DNA from: an uncultured Myxococcales bacterium | Lineage (GTDB): Bacteria > Myxococcota_A > UBA9042 > DTJE01 | Direction of reading: 5' to 3' | Assembly (NCBI GenBank): GCA_937975765.1 | Contig: CALJUR010000107.1 | Span: forward strand, 12,720 to 76,719 | DNA: 64,000 bases | In this document: piece after piece, positions 1 through 7,728 of the stretch | Numbering within the stretch: position 1 is the first letter of the stretch | Layout: each line of letters begins with the position of its first letter | The notes under the pieces: model-generated | Seen by the model: the letters and a program-made list of their open reading frames with translations, nothing else | Told to the model about the DNA's origin: nothing | Database searches by the model: none | Program-made: the position numbers and the translations under genes

Positions 1-464
1 ACGTTGCTGTCGGGGTCCAGCGGGCCCTTCCCGAAGAACCGGGTGACTGCCGCCACGCGGGCCTCCACCGGGTCGCCGCGCTCCAGCAGAAGCGGACGGT
101 ACCCCATCCTCGCCAGCAGCAGCCCGGCGAACAGTCCGGCGGGGCCGGTTCCAACGATGACCGGGCGCGAGGGCAGGGGGGATCGTCCCGGACGCGGCGG
201 CAGGTACCGGGCCTGCGGGGTGGCCTCGACCTCCGGATCGCCGGACAGACGGGCCAGAAGCACGGCCTCCTCGCGGACCTCCAGGTCCATCGACAGCACG
301 AAGGCCGTCGGACCCCTCCGGCGGGCGTCGATCGACCGCCGCACGATCCGCCAGGAACGAACCCGGTCCCCGGGGATGCCAAGGCGCCCGGCGGCCATCG
401 CGACCGCGGCCTCGTCCCCCCCATCGACCGGCACCCGGATCCCGGAAACGCGGATCAAGCGCAC
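1..464 (-). CDS. FAD-dependent dehydrogenase, COG2509-like (3' part lost at window edge)
   Basis: N-terminal 154 residues of a flavoprotein whose remainder lies outside the window. After a ~100-residue N-terminal domain comes a Rossmann dinucleotide-binding motif, VIVGTGPAG, at about residues 102-110. It is followed by a typical LLLARMGYRPLLLERG strand-helix-strand. The order of a ~100-residue cap followed by FAD-binding fold is that of the uncharacterised FAD-dependent dehydrogenase family (COG2509). The redox partner is unknown. Start: GTG at 464 has a GGGGAGGG tract very close upstream. A TTG at 458 has better spacing to the same tract, so the exact start is uncertain. A convincing promoter lies at 489-518. 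Divergent from the membrane-protein gene at 623. Confidence 0.8.
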   Translation of the reverse strand, partial: MRLIRVSGIRVPVDGGDEAAVAMAAGRLGIPGDRVRSWRIVRRSIDARRRGPTAFVLSMDLEVREEAVLLARLSGDPEVEATPQARYLPPRPGRSPLPSRPVIVGTGPAGLFAGLLLARMGYRPLLLERGDPVEARVAAVTRFFGKGPLDPDSN

Positions 465-488
465 CCCTCCCCGGACCTCCCGGTCGCG

Positions 489-518
489 AGGATACGGGAC
501 CCCGGGCCGGTCGGTCAA
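489..518 (-). promoter_or_regulatory. sigma70-type promoter for the FAD dehydrogenase gene
   Basis: On the minus strand: TTGACC (518-513), 18 bp spacer, TATCCT (494-489). The predicted transcription start lies about 20 nt before the GTG at 464. Prediction from sequence only. Confidence 0.5.
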
Positions 519-622
519 ACGCGGCCTGGCACGGGCCGCGCCCGCACGGGAACTTGCGAAGGGTGCCGGTCCGGTGTAATGGCGTTCCACTGGGCGCGGG
601 GCGAGGCTCGGTCGGTGCGGCG

Positions 623-1645
623 ATGACGTTCGACTACGAGAAGTTCAACCGGCGGTACGGGCCCTGGATCTCTCTGGGCCTGGGCGTGGCGACCGTCACG
701 TTCGTCCGCCGCGGGGCCCGGTACGCCCCCGCCGCGGTGGCCTTCCTGGCGCTGGGCTGGTTCCTGGCAATCGGGGTGCGGCGGTTCCTGACCCGTGCCT
801 CCGCGTCGCAGGCCGGGGAGGGCCCGGAAGGCGCGAACGATTCCACACCGGCTCCGCTGGCCCCGTCGCGCCTGCGCCGGATGCTGCCCGCCGCGGCCTC
901 CACGGCCTCGGTGAACCTGTACCAGAACGTCCTGTTCTACCTGGTGCCCGTCTGGGCCAACTCGGCCACCTGGCCTTCCTCGAACATGCTCTTCCCGATC
1001 CTTCTGGGCGGCATGGCGCTGTTCTCCTGTTTCGAATACCCGTACCGGACCCACATCCTGGACCGCCCCGTGGTCCTGGGCGTGTTCAGCGCGGTCACGC
1101 TGTTCGCGGCCCTGGTCCCGATCTTCACCGCCCTGCTGGAAATTCCGCTGCGGTGGGCGCTGGTCTCGTCCGCGCTGGCGGCCGGGGTCGCGGTTGCCTC
1201 GGCATCGATCCCGCGGATGCGCATCGGCCTTCGGCGAGCGATTCCCGCCTTCCTGGGGGTCGTCGGGCTGTCGCTGGGCGCCCTGGTGTCCGCCGGCCCG
1301 TACCTGCCCCCGGTCCCGATCGTCTGCACCGAATCTTCCGCGGGCACCGGCGTCCTGCGTCGCGAACTGCAAGGGGAGGGGAAGAACTTCCCCGCCGGCA
1401 CGGAACGCGTTTACGCATGGTTCTCGGTGGCGTCCCCGGCCCGGTGGAGGCAGCCTGTGCAGTTCCACTGGTTCCGGGACGGCCGGCCTTCCGGCGATCC
1501 CCTGGATCACGAGGTGACCGGCGGCCGCGAGGCCGGCTTCAGGACCTGGACCTGGCGCAGCCGGCCGCCCTCGGGCGACTGGCGCGTGGACCTGGTCACC
1601 GATTCGGGCCAGTTGGTCGGCCGCGTCCGGTTCCGCGTGGAGTAG
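623..1645 (+). CDS. DUF5924 membrane protein with C-terminal DUF2914 domain
   Basis: 340-residue inner-membrane protein. Around seven hydrophobic segments cover roughly residues 13-240. A soluble C-terminal domain of about 105 residues contains FPAGTERVYAWFSV, VQFHWFRDG and a closing GDWRVDLVTDSGQLVGRVRF segment. This is the pattern of DUF2914, found C-terminal to DUF5924 membrane regions in proteobacteria. The function of the family is not known; the C-terminal domain resembles a small beta-sandwich. I chose ATG at 623 because the hydrophobic N-terminus begins there, although the frame is open upstream to 554. There is no strong ribosome site. Convergent with the DEAD-box helicase. Confidence 0.75.
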   Translation: MTFDYEKFNRRYGPWISLGLGVATVTFVRRGARYAPAAVAFLALGWFLAIGVRRFLTRASASQAGEGPEGANDSTPAPLAPSRLRRMLPAAASTASVNLYQNVLFYLVPVWANSATWPSSNMLFPILLGGMALFSCFEYPYRTHILDRPVVLGVFSAVTLFAALVPIFTALLEIPLRWALVSSALAAGVAVASASIPRMRIGLRRAIPAFLGVVGLSLGALVSAGPYLPPVPIVCTESSAGTGVLRRELQGEGKNFPAGTERVYAWFSVASPARWRQPVQFHWFRDGRPSGDPLDHEVTGGREAGFRTWTWRSRPPSGDWRVDLVTDSGQLVGRVRFRVE

Positions 1646-1673
1646 GGGGAAAGGCAGGGGACAGGAAGGTCGG

Positions 1674-3173
1674 TCAGGCTGCGCCGCCGCCAGGGGATCC
1701 GCCGGGGGCGCCGCCGCGGCCTCCCCCTCGACCGCCGCGACGGGAACGCCCCCCACCGCCCTGGCGTGGCGGGCGATCCGACGGGCCCGCGTCCCCCTCG
1801 CGACGACGCGATGCGCGCGGGCTGTCGACCGGCATCTCCTCCAGCGGCTTCGAGGTCAGGAAGGCATCCACCAGCGTCGCCACCAGCGACTCGCAGTCCG
1901 GGTCGGCCAGGATCTCCTTGGCCATGACCTGGAACTCCTCGGGGATGACCCGGCCGGCCTCGATCATCTCCTTCATTTCGCGGATCCGGCGGTCTGCCAG
2001 CATCTTCAGGGTCTCCTCGCGCGAGGGCGTTTCCAGCACCTTCAGCTTGATCCCGTAGGACCACTCCAGGCGCCGGATCGACGACGTGTCCTTCAGGGTC
2101 ACCAGCGAGATCGCGCGCCCGTGCCGGTCCACGCGCCCCGTCCGCCCCGTCCGGTGGATGTACTGCTGGACGTCGTCGGGCAGGTCGAAGTGGATCACGC
2201 AGGGCAGGAACGAGATGTCGATCCCGCGGGCGGCGATGTCCGTGGCGACCAGCAGCCGCTGATGGCCGGACTTCATTCGCGCCATCACCTTCTCGCGGTC
2301 GGACTGGCACAGGTCGCTGTTCAGCATCGCCGCGTCGAATCCGCGCCGCCGCAGGTAGGCCGTCACGGTCTCGGTGGTGTGCCGCATGTTGCAGAAGACG
2401 ATCGCCGCCGACGGGTCCTCGGCCTCGATCACCGCCATCAGCGTCCGCAGCTTGGACCCCGTCGGATCGACCGGGTACGCGACGTTCTCGATGCGGTCCA
2501 CGTCCACCCGGTCCTGCGAGAGGTCCAGGCTGACGGGGTCGGGCATGTACTTGCGGATCAGCCCCTGCAGGTGCGGCGGCAGCGTCGCCGAGAACAGCAG
2601 CACCTGCTTCAGCGCCGGCAGCGCGTCCAGCACCTTGCGGATGTCCTCGTAGAAGCCGGCGGACAGCATCTCGTCCGCCTCGTCCAGGATCAGGGTCTCG
2701 ACGGACTCGGTCCGGAAGGTGCGGCGGCGGTGGTGATCCAGCACGCGCCCGGGCGTGCCCACGACGACCTGCACGCCGTTCCTCAGCGAGTCCAGCTGGT
2801 CGGTGAAGCCCGTGCCGCCGTAGATGCACACCGACTTCATCCCGGTGTACCCGCCCAGGCGCTGGAACTCCTGGTGGACCTGCAGGGCCAGTTCGCGCGT
2901 CGGCGCCAGGACCAGGACCTGCGGCCTGGGATCGTCGATGCGGATTCGATGCAGGACGGGCAGGGCGAAAGCCGCGGTCTTCCCGCTGCCCGTGCGGGAT
3001 TGCACCACCAGGTTCCGGCCCTGCCGGGCGGGATCGTAACTGGCGGCCTGCACGGGAAGGGGGGCCTGGTAACCGGCCTCGCGGACGGCCCTCAGGACGG
3101 GCTCGCAAAGGCCCAGGGCCTCGAAAGTCGTCGGGAGATCGTCGGGGAGGCTTTTGTCGTTTGGCTCCAGCAC
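1674..3173 (-). CDS. DEAD-box ATP-dependent RNA helicase
   Basis: 499-residue helicase. All core motifs are visible: motif I SRTGSGKT, Ia PTRELALQ, Ib TPGR, motif II LILDEADEML, motif III SAT, motif IV region IVFCNMR, motif V ATDIAARGID and motif VI HRTGRTGR. The Q-motif region (FEALGLCEPVLRAV, GYQAPLPVQ) starts near residue 17. After the RecA-like pair there is a ~100-residue extension ending in an RGG/GGG-rich basic tail (about 465-499), as in cold-shock or ribosome-biogenesis DEAD proteins that use such tails to hold RNA. Cytoplasmic; probably rRNA assembly or mRNA decay. The start is GTG at 3173 with no ribosome site. A -10 hexamer 7 nt upstream suggests leaderless translation. Not assigned to DeaD, RhlE or RhlB. 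Confidence 0.95.
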   Translation of the reverse strand: MLEPNDKSLPDDLPTTFEALGLCEPVLRAVREAGYQAPLPVQAASYDPARQGRNLVVQSRTGSGKTAAFALPVLHRIRIDDPRPQVLVLAPTRELALQVHQEFQRLGGYTGMKSVCIYGGTGFTDQLDSLRNGVQVVVGTPGRVLDHHRRRTFRTESVETLILDEADEMLSAGFYEDIRKVLDALPALKQVLLFSATLPPHLQGLIRKYMPDPVSLDLSQDRVDVDRIENVAYPVDPTGSKLRTLMAVIEAEDPSAAIVFCNMRHTTETVTAYLRRRGFDAAMLNSDLCQSDREKVMARMKSGHQRLLVATDIAARGIDISFLPCVIHFDLPDDVQQYIHRTGRTGRVDRHGRAISLVTLKDTSSIRRLEWSYGIKLKVLETPSREETLKMLADRRIREMKEMIEAGRVIPEEFQVMAKEILADPDCESLVATLVDAFLTSKPLEEMPVDSPRASRRREGDAGPSDRPPRQGGGGRSRRGGRGGGRGGAPGGSPGGGAA

Positions 3174-3180
3174 GGCGCGG

Positions 3181-3209
3181 AGTCTAGCAGAGCCCCCGGT
3201 TCATCGCAA
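3181..3209 (-). promoter_or_regulatory. Promoter of the DEAD-box helicase, leaderless geometry
   Basis: Minus strand: TTGCGA (3209-3204), 17 bp spacer, TAGACT (3186-3181), then 7 nt to the GTG start at 3173. The -35 element abuts the stop codon of the upstream methyltransferase gene. The predicted transcription start coincides with the start codon. Confidence 0.6.
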
Positions 3210-4454
3210 GGACGAAGGGCCCGGCCCCACACGGCCCAGGACCACCACCGCGTGCAGTCCGCCGTGGAACAGGCGCAGCCTGCGCCGGATCGGAAGCGAC
3301 AGGGCGTCGGCAGCCTCCGCGGAAGGGGCGACGATGGCGAACTCCCATCCCCTCCAGGACCGGGCCAGCCGCCTCCCGATCGCACCGAATGCATGGACCG
3401 CGTCACGCCCCGCCTCCAGGCGCAACCCGTAGGGCGGGTTCATCACCACCCATCCCGGGGCGACGTCCGGCGGCCCTTCGCGCAGGAAGTCCGCCGTACA
3501 CAGGGTCACGTCGTCCGGGACCCCCGCCCGTTCCACATGGCGCCGTGCCACCTCCAGCACCGCGCCGTCCGCGTCGCGGCACACGATCGGCGCCGGCGCG
3601 TGCGACAGGGAGGCATGCAGGGACCTCGCCCGCATCTGCCGGAAGGCGGCCGTCCGGGCCGACGGCCAGCGCAGGAACAGGAATTCCCGATCGCGCCCGG
3701 GCGGCAGCCGCCTGGCGATCGCCGCGGCCTCGACCCCGAACGTCCCGGACCCGCACATCGGGTCCACCAGCGCCCCCGTCCCGTCGTAGCCGGCCGCCAG
3801 CAGGATCCCCGCGGCCAGCGTCTCTCGCAGCGGCGCCCCGCCGTGCTCCAGACGATGCCCGCGCAGGTGCAGCAGGTCCCCGCTGGAATCCAGCGACAGG
3901 TCCAGGTGGTTCGCTTCCAGCCACGCCAGCAGGCGCTGCAGCGGCTCGCGGTCGCTCCCGTCCAGCCCGGGTGCGGTCATGCCCATGTCCCGGAACCGCC
4001 GCCGGATCGCGTCGCGCAGGGGCCGGCCCAGCATCCCGCCTCCGAACAGCCTCGATCGCGCCGTCGTCGCCTCCAGCAGGACCGGCACTTCCGTGGCCAG
4101 CAGGGCCTCCCAGGGCACCTCGCGTGCCTCGCGGAACACGTCCTCCGGGGCCCGGGCCGCGAACGATGCCACCCGCAGCCACACGCGGCTGGCCGTCCGC
4201 AGGTGCAGGTTGGCCGCGTATCCCGTCTCCAGTCGCCCCCGGAACTCCACGCCCCCGGGGGCCGCCGTCACGGCCTGGCCGCCGATCGCCCGGACCTCTT
4301 CCGCCAGCAGTTCCTCCAGCCCGGGCGAACACGCCGCAAACCAGCCGTGGACCGGGGCATGAACGTGCCTCCGGACCCTGCGCTCGATGTTGATGGCCGG
4401 TCCTTCCCCGCCCCTCCCCTCGACACCTCGCGTGCTGCCGGCCTGCTGCTTCAC
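3201..4454 (-). CDS. THUMP-domain class I SAM-dependent RNA methyltransferase (RlmL/COG0116 type)
   Basis: 417-residue protein with an N-terminal ferredoxin-like/THUMP region (starting near GWFAACSPGLEELLAEEV, with LRTASRVWLRV typical of this family). A C-terminal Rossmann methyltransferase domain carries motif I as VDPMCGSGTFGVEAA and catalytic motif IV as NPPYG. NPPY is the signature of N-methylation of a base amino group. Members such as the RlmL N-terminal half methylate guanine N2 in 23S rRNA. The second RlmK-type methyltransferase is absent, so this is the single-domain form. Start: the frame is open to an ATG at 4514, but GTG at 4454 sits exactly 7 nt after a TACACT -10 element and is preferred; neither has a ribosome site. 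Lies 27 nt upstream of the helicase, suggesting an RNA-processing pair. Confidence 0.85.
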   Translation of the reverse strand: MKQQAGSTRGVEGRGGEGPAINIERRVRRHVHAPVHGWFAACSPGLEELLAEEVRAIGGQAVTAAPGGVEFRGRLETGYAANLHLRTASRVWLRVASFAARAPEDVFREAREVPWEALLATEVPVLLEATTARSRLFGGGMLGRPLRDAIRRRFRDMGMTAPGLDGSDREPLQRLLAWLEANHLDLSLDSSGDLLHLRGHRLEHGGAPLRETLAAGILLAAGYDGTGALVDPMCGSGTFGVEAAAIARRLPPGRDREFLFLRWPSARTAAFRQMRARSLHASLSHAPAPIVCRDADGAVLEVARRHVERAGVPDDVTLCTADFLREGPPDVAPGWVVMNPPYGLRLEAGRDAVHAFGAIGRRLARSWRGWEFAIVAPSAEAADALSLPIRRRLRLFHGGLHAVVVLGRVGPGPSSLR

Positions 4455-4461
4455 GGCGCCG

Positions 4462-4467
4462 AGTGTA
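4462..4467 (-). promoter_or_regulatory. -10 element before the RNA methyltransferase start
   Basis: TACACT on the minus strand, followed by exactly 7 nt and then GTG at 4454. No good -35 hexamer is visible at 17 nt. The geometry matches the three other leaderless candidates in this window. Confidence 0.35.
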
Positions 4468-4597
4468 CCACCGCGATCCTCCCGCGTACCCCCGCCCCGG
4501 ACCTGTCTTGTCATCGCGCGTGCATGGTGCTACTTCTGTTGCGCCCCGGGGCGCCCCTCCAGCCCTGGTGACCCGCCACTTCACGGAGACGGAAGCG

Positions 4598-5962
4598 ATG
4601 TCGACCCCGATGGCAGCCGGCCCAGCGACGACCGACGCCCGGACCCTCTGGCGCTGGCAGGTCCAGACCTTCACCCTCCTGTGGACCGCCTACGCCGCCT
4701 ACTACCTGTGCCGCATGAACTTCGCGGTCGCCCAGCCCCTGATCCCCCAGGAGTTCGGCTGGACCGACGCGCAGATCGGCGCCATCCCGTCCTGCTACGC
4801 CGCCTGCTATGCGATCGGGCAGTTCGTGAACGGCCAGCTGGGCGAACGGCTGGGCGCGCGCCGGATGATGACCGGCGCGATGGCTATAGCCGTCCTGACG
4901 AACCTCGCCTTCGCGTTCAACACGTCCTACCCGGTGATGCTGGCGCTATGGGGCATCAACGGCTACGCCCAGTCGGCGGGCTGGTCCCTGGTCGTCAAGA
5001 CGCTGACCAACTGGACCACGGTCCGGCGGCGCGGCCTGCTGATCGGCCTGATCAGCACCTGCTACCAGGTCGGCAACGTCGTTTCCTGGCTGCTGGCCGG
5101 ATGGCTGTGCGAGGCCTACCTGGACTGGCGCCCCGCTTTCTTCGTCCCGGCACTGATCCTGATGCCGGTGACGATCGCCTTCGCCATCGCCATCCGGAAC
5201 CAGCCGCAGGACGCGGGCCTGCCGCAGGTCCGCGACGATGTCCAGCCCGCCGCCCGGCCGGCCGCGGGCCCCGCAACCGCGCCCGAAAAGGCCGGCGCGC
5301 TGGAGATCCTGCGCCTGACGCTGTCGAACCGGATCCTGTGGATCCTGGCGATCGGCTACTTCTGCCTGAACTCGGTCCGGTATGCCTTCATGAACTGGGC
5401 CGTCACCTACATGTCCGAGTTCCACCACCAGTCCATCAAGGGCAGCGCCTTCACGGCCGTCGCCCTCCCCCTGATCGGGGCCGTCGGCGCCGTGTCGGCC
5501 GGCTGGTTCTCGGACCACCTGTTCGGCCGTCGCCGCGCCCCGGTCTGCGCCATCAGCCTGCTGCTCCTGGCCGCGGTCTGCATCGGGTTCGTGTTCATCC
5601 CGCAGGGCCAGTGGCTGGTCGCGACCGCGATGCTGGGCCTCGCCGGCTTCCTGATCTACGGCCCCGACATGCTGATGAGCGGCGCCGCCACCGCCGACAT
5701 CGACCCCCGCGCGACCGCCGCCGCCACCGGCTTCACGATGTGCATGGGTGCCACGGGCTCGATCCTGTCGGGTGGCGGCGTCGGCTGGCTGAAGGACGTC
5801 ACCCCGTCCCTGGTCGCGAAACTGGGCGACTCGATGCCTTCCTGGATCCCGCCGGGCGCCCTGTCGCAGTGGTCCCTGATCTTCCTGCTCCTGGCGGTCC
5901 TTTCGATCGTGTCGGCGCTGCTGATGGTCTCGATCTGGAACCAGCGCCCGAAGGGTGCGTGA
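4598..5962 (+). CDS. MFS transporter, organophosphate:phosphate antiporter (GlpT/UhpT-like) family
   Basis: 454-residue major facilitator with two six-helix halves separated by a cytoplasmic loop around residues 200-240 (QPAARPAAGPATAPEKAG). The first helix region AYAAYYLCRMNFAVAQPLIP and the loop after TM2 (GQLGERLGARRMM) are typical of the OPA family, which exchanges sugar phosphates or glycerol-3-phosphate for phosphate across the inner membrane. The substrate cannot be read from sequence. ATG at 4598 follows a CGGAGACGGAAGCG ribosome site. The frame is open upstream to 4463, but the residues there are not protein-like. Divergent from the RNA methyltransferase and convergent with the HAD gene. 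Confidence 0.88.
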   Translation: MSTPMAAGPATTDARTLWRWQVQTFTLLWTAYAAYYLCRMNFAVAQPLIPQEFGWTDAQIGAIPSCYAACYAIGQFVNGQLGERLGARRMMTGAMAIAVLTNLAFAFNTSYPVMLALWGINGYAQSAGWSLVVKTLTNWTTVRRRGLLIGLISTCYQVGNVVSWLLAGWLCEAYLDWRPAFFVPALILMPVTIAFAIAIRNQPQDAGLPQVRDDVQPAARPAAGPATAPEKAGALEILRLTLSNRILWILAIGYFCLNSVRYAFMNWAVTYMSEFHHQSIKGSAFTAVALPLIGAVGAVSAGWFSDHLFGRRRAPVCAISLLLLAAVCIGFVFIPQGQWLVATAMLGLAGFLIYGPDMLMSGAATADIDPRATAAATGFTMCMGATGSILSGGGVGWLKDVTPSLVAKLGDSMPSWIPPGALSQWSLIFLLLAVLSIVSALLMVSIWNQRPKGA

Positions 5963-5992
5963 CCGGGCGAATCCCGTGGGACCGGCGGCTTC

Positions 5993-6739
5993 CTAGCGCT
6001 TCCAGGTGTTCCAGCCGCGCTCCCGGGCCAGTTTCATCATCTCGTTGTCCTCGCAGCCCTTCTCTCCGATGACCAGGCGCCAGCGCGCGACGTCCATCAG
6101 TTCGTGGTCGCCCAGGCCGTTCCCGATCACGAACGACGGCAGGCCGACGTGCTGGTCCAGGACCTCGACCTTCCCCCCGTTGCAGGTGACGGGCTGCACC
6201 AGGCGGTCGGACAGGACCAGGCCCACGCCGGGGATCGAGTCCATCTCGGTCTCGATGCCGTACGCACCATCCACCTCGACGCCCATGTAGAACAGGGCAC
6301 GACGCAACAGCCACGAGTTGCAGGCCGAGACGACGTGGACCTGCAGTCCGCCTTCATCGCGCATCCCGTTGATCAGGTCGGCCATCTTCGCGCTGTAGTG
6401 CGGCCACTTCGAGGCGACCAGGTCGACCCACGCCGCAACGTCGCCGTATTCCAGGCCGGCCATGCACTGCACCGCGTGCCCGCAGGCCGCGATGCGGTCG
6501 TCCTTCGCGATCTCCTCGTACCGGCTCCAGTACTGGGGGGGCAGCACCGGCATGTCCTCGGGGTCCTCGGACTGCGTCAGGACCTGGAGGAAGAATTCGC
6601 CGATGCTGTTCTTCCACAGCGTGTTGTCGGCGCCGAAGGCCACGATCCGCGAATGGTCCTTCGCGTCGATGGCCTCGATCACGTCGTCCTGGAATCGCTT
6701 GGGGAAGCCGTTCAGCCAGTCCGGGCATGCCCTGGTCAT
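5993..6739 (-). CDS. HAD-superfamily protein lacking the catalytic nucleophile
   Basis: 248-residue protein with a phosphoserine-phosphatase-like HAD layout. The motif I region is AFGADNTLW (residues 34-42), a ~90-residue helical C1 cap follows, then motif II with VVSACNSW and motif IV as GNGLGDHELMD. In active HAD phosphatases motif I is DxDxT. Here the first Asp, the nucleophile, is Gly36 (codon GGC, one base from GAC), while the acid/base Asp38 and Thr40 remain. The protein should therefore not form the phospho-aspartyl intermediate. It may be a pseudo-phosphatase with a binding role. Signature residues outside motif I look maintained, arguing against recent decay. ATG at 6739 has a GAGGAA ribosome site and an excellent promoter upstream (6769-6797). 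Confidence 0.8.
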   Translation of the reverse strand: MTRACPDWLNGFPKRFQDDVIEAIDAKDHSRIVAFGADNTLWKNSIGEFFLQVLTQSEDPEDMPVLPPQYWSRYEEIAKDDRIAACGHAVQCMAGLEYGDVAAWVDLVASKWPHYSAKMADLINGMRDEGGLQVHVVSACNSWLLRRALFYMGVEVDGAYGIETEMDSIPGVGLVLSDRLVQPVTCNGGKVEVLDQHVGLPSFVIGNGLGDHELMDVARWRLVIGEKGCEDNEMMKLARERGWNTWKR

Positions 6740-6768
6740 TCGAGAATTCCTCGGTGGGAGACGCAGCG

Positions 6769-6797
6769 ATTAGACTCTTCCCCCCGCGGGCTGTCAA
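6769..6797 (-). promoter_or_regulatory. Strong sigma70-type promoter for the HAD gene
   Basis: Minus strand: perfect TTGACA (6797-6792), 17 bp spacer, TCTAAT (6774-6769). This is the closest match to the consensus in the window. The predicted start gives a leader of about 23 nt carrying GAGGAA. Confidence 0.7.
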
Positions 6798-6912
6798 TCG
6801 ACGCCCGGGGGCCAAGCGGGGTTGACGTTTCCACTACCCGCTGGCGGCACGTGCTGGTATCCTTCGCGCCGCGACGGCCACGAGGGCCGGCCTGCCGCCT
6901 GTCGAGGTGCGG

Positions 6913-7728
6913 ATGATCGAGACGACTCCCGGTGCGCTGGAACGGTTGAAGGGGATCGGCGCCTTCGCGATGGACATGGACGGGACGGTGTACCTGGGCG
7001 GCCGGCTTCTGCCCGGCGCCGCCGAGTTCGTGCGCCGTTTGCGCGAACGCAGGACGCCATACGCCTTCATGACGAACAACTCGTCGAAGAGCCGCGCCGA
7101 GTACGGCCGCAAACTGCAGGGCCTTGGACTGCCCTGCGGCGAGGGCGACGTGATGACGTCCGGAGAGGCGACGATCCGGTACCTGCTGCGCGAGCGTCCC
7201 GGCCAGCGCGTGTACCTGTCCGCGACCCCCTCCTTCGAGGCCGAGGTGCGCGAGGCCGGCATCCCGCTGGCGGAAGGGCGGCACGATGCCGACCTGGGCG
7301 TGCTGGGATACGACACGACGCTGACGTTCGCGCGGCTGGTCGTCCTGTGCGACCTGCTGCGAGACGGCAAGCCCCTGGTCGCGACCCACCCCGACGTGAA
7401 CTGCCCCGTGGAAGGAGGCTACTGGCCGGACGTGGGTGCGTTCCTGGCGCTGATCCGGGCGTCCACCGGCAGGGACCCCGACGCGATCATCGGCAAGCCG
7501 GGCCCGCTGATGGTGACCGCGCTGTCCGAGCGGGTCGGCATGCCGCCGTCCCGCATCGCCTACATCGGCGACCGCCTGTACACGGACGTCGCGATGGCCC
7601 GGGGTTCGGGGATGCTGGCCGTGCTGGTGCTGTCCGGGGAGACGCGCCTGCAGGACCTCCAGGACCCGCGCGCCCAGCAGCCCGACCTGGTCGTCCGCGG
7701 GCTGGACGAACTGGCGGAACTGATCTGA
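6913..7728 (+). CDS. HAD-IIA family phosphatase (NagD/phosphoglycolate phosphatase-like)
   Basis: 271-residue hydrolase. Motif I FAMDMDGTVYLG (nucleophile and acid/base Asp both intact), motif II MTNNSS, motif III Lys in IIGKPGP, and motif IV YIGDRLYTDVAMA are all present with the spacing of the HAD-IIA subfamily and a C2 cap between motifs II and III. Relatives dephosphorylate nucleotides, 2-phosphoglycolate or glycerol-3-phosphate. The substrate is not predictable here. ATG at 6913 follows GAGG at 6904-6907; an in-frame GTG at 6907 overlaps that site and is rejected. The 3' end overlaps, on the opposite strand, the tail of the CocE-type hydrolase gene by 169 bp. Confidence 0.9.
   Translation: MIETTPGALERLKGIGAFAMDMDGTVYLGGRLLPGAAEFVRRLRERRTPYAFMTNNSSKSRAEYGRKLQGLGLPCGEGDVMTSGEATIRYLLRERPGQRVYLSATPSFEAEVREAGIPLAEGRHDADLGVLGYDTTLTFARLVVLCDLLRDGKPLVATHPDVNCPVEGGYWPDVGAFLALIRASTGRDPDAIIGKPGPLMVTALSERVGMPPSRIAYIGDRLYTDVAMARGSGMLAVLVLSGETRLQDLQDPRAQQPDLVVRGLDELAELI

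Noticed and set aside
6822..6863. TTGACG at 6822 with TATCCT at 6858 as promoter of the HAD-IIA gene
   Set aside because: Spacing is about 30 bp, far from the 16-19 bp needed.
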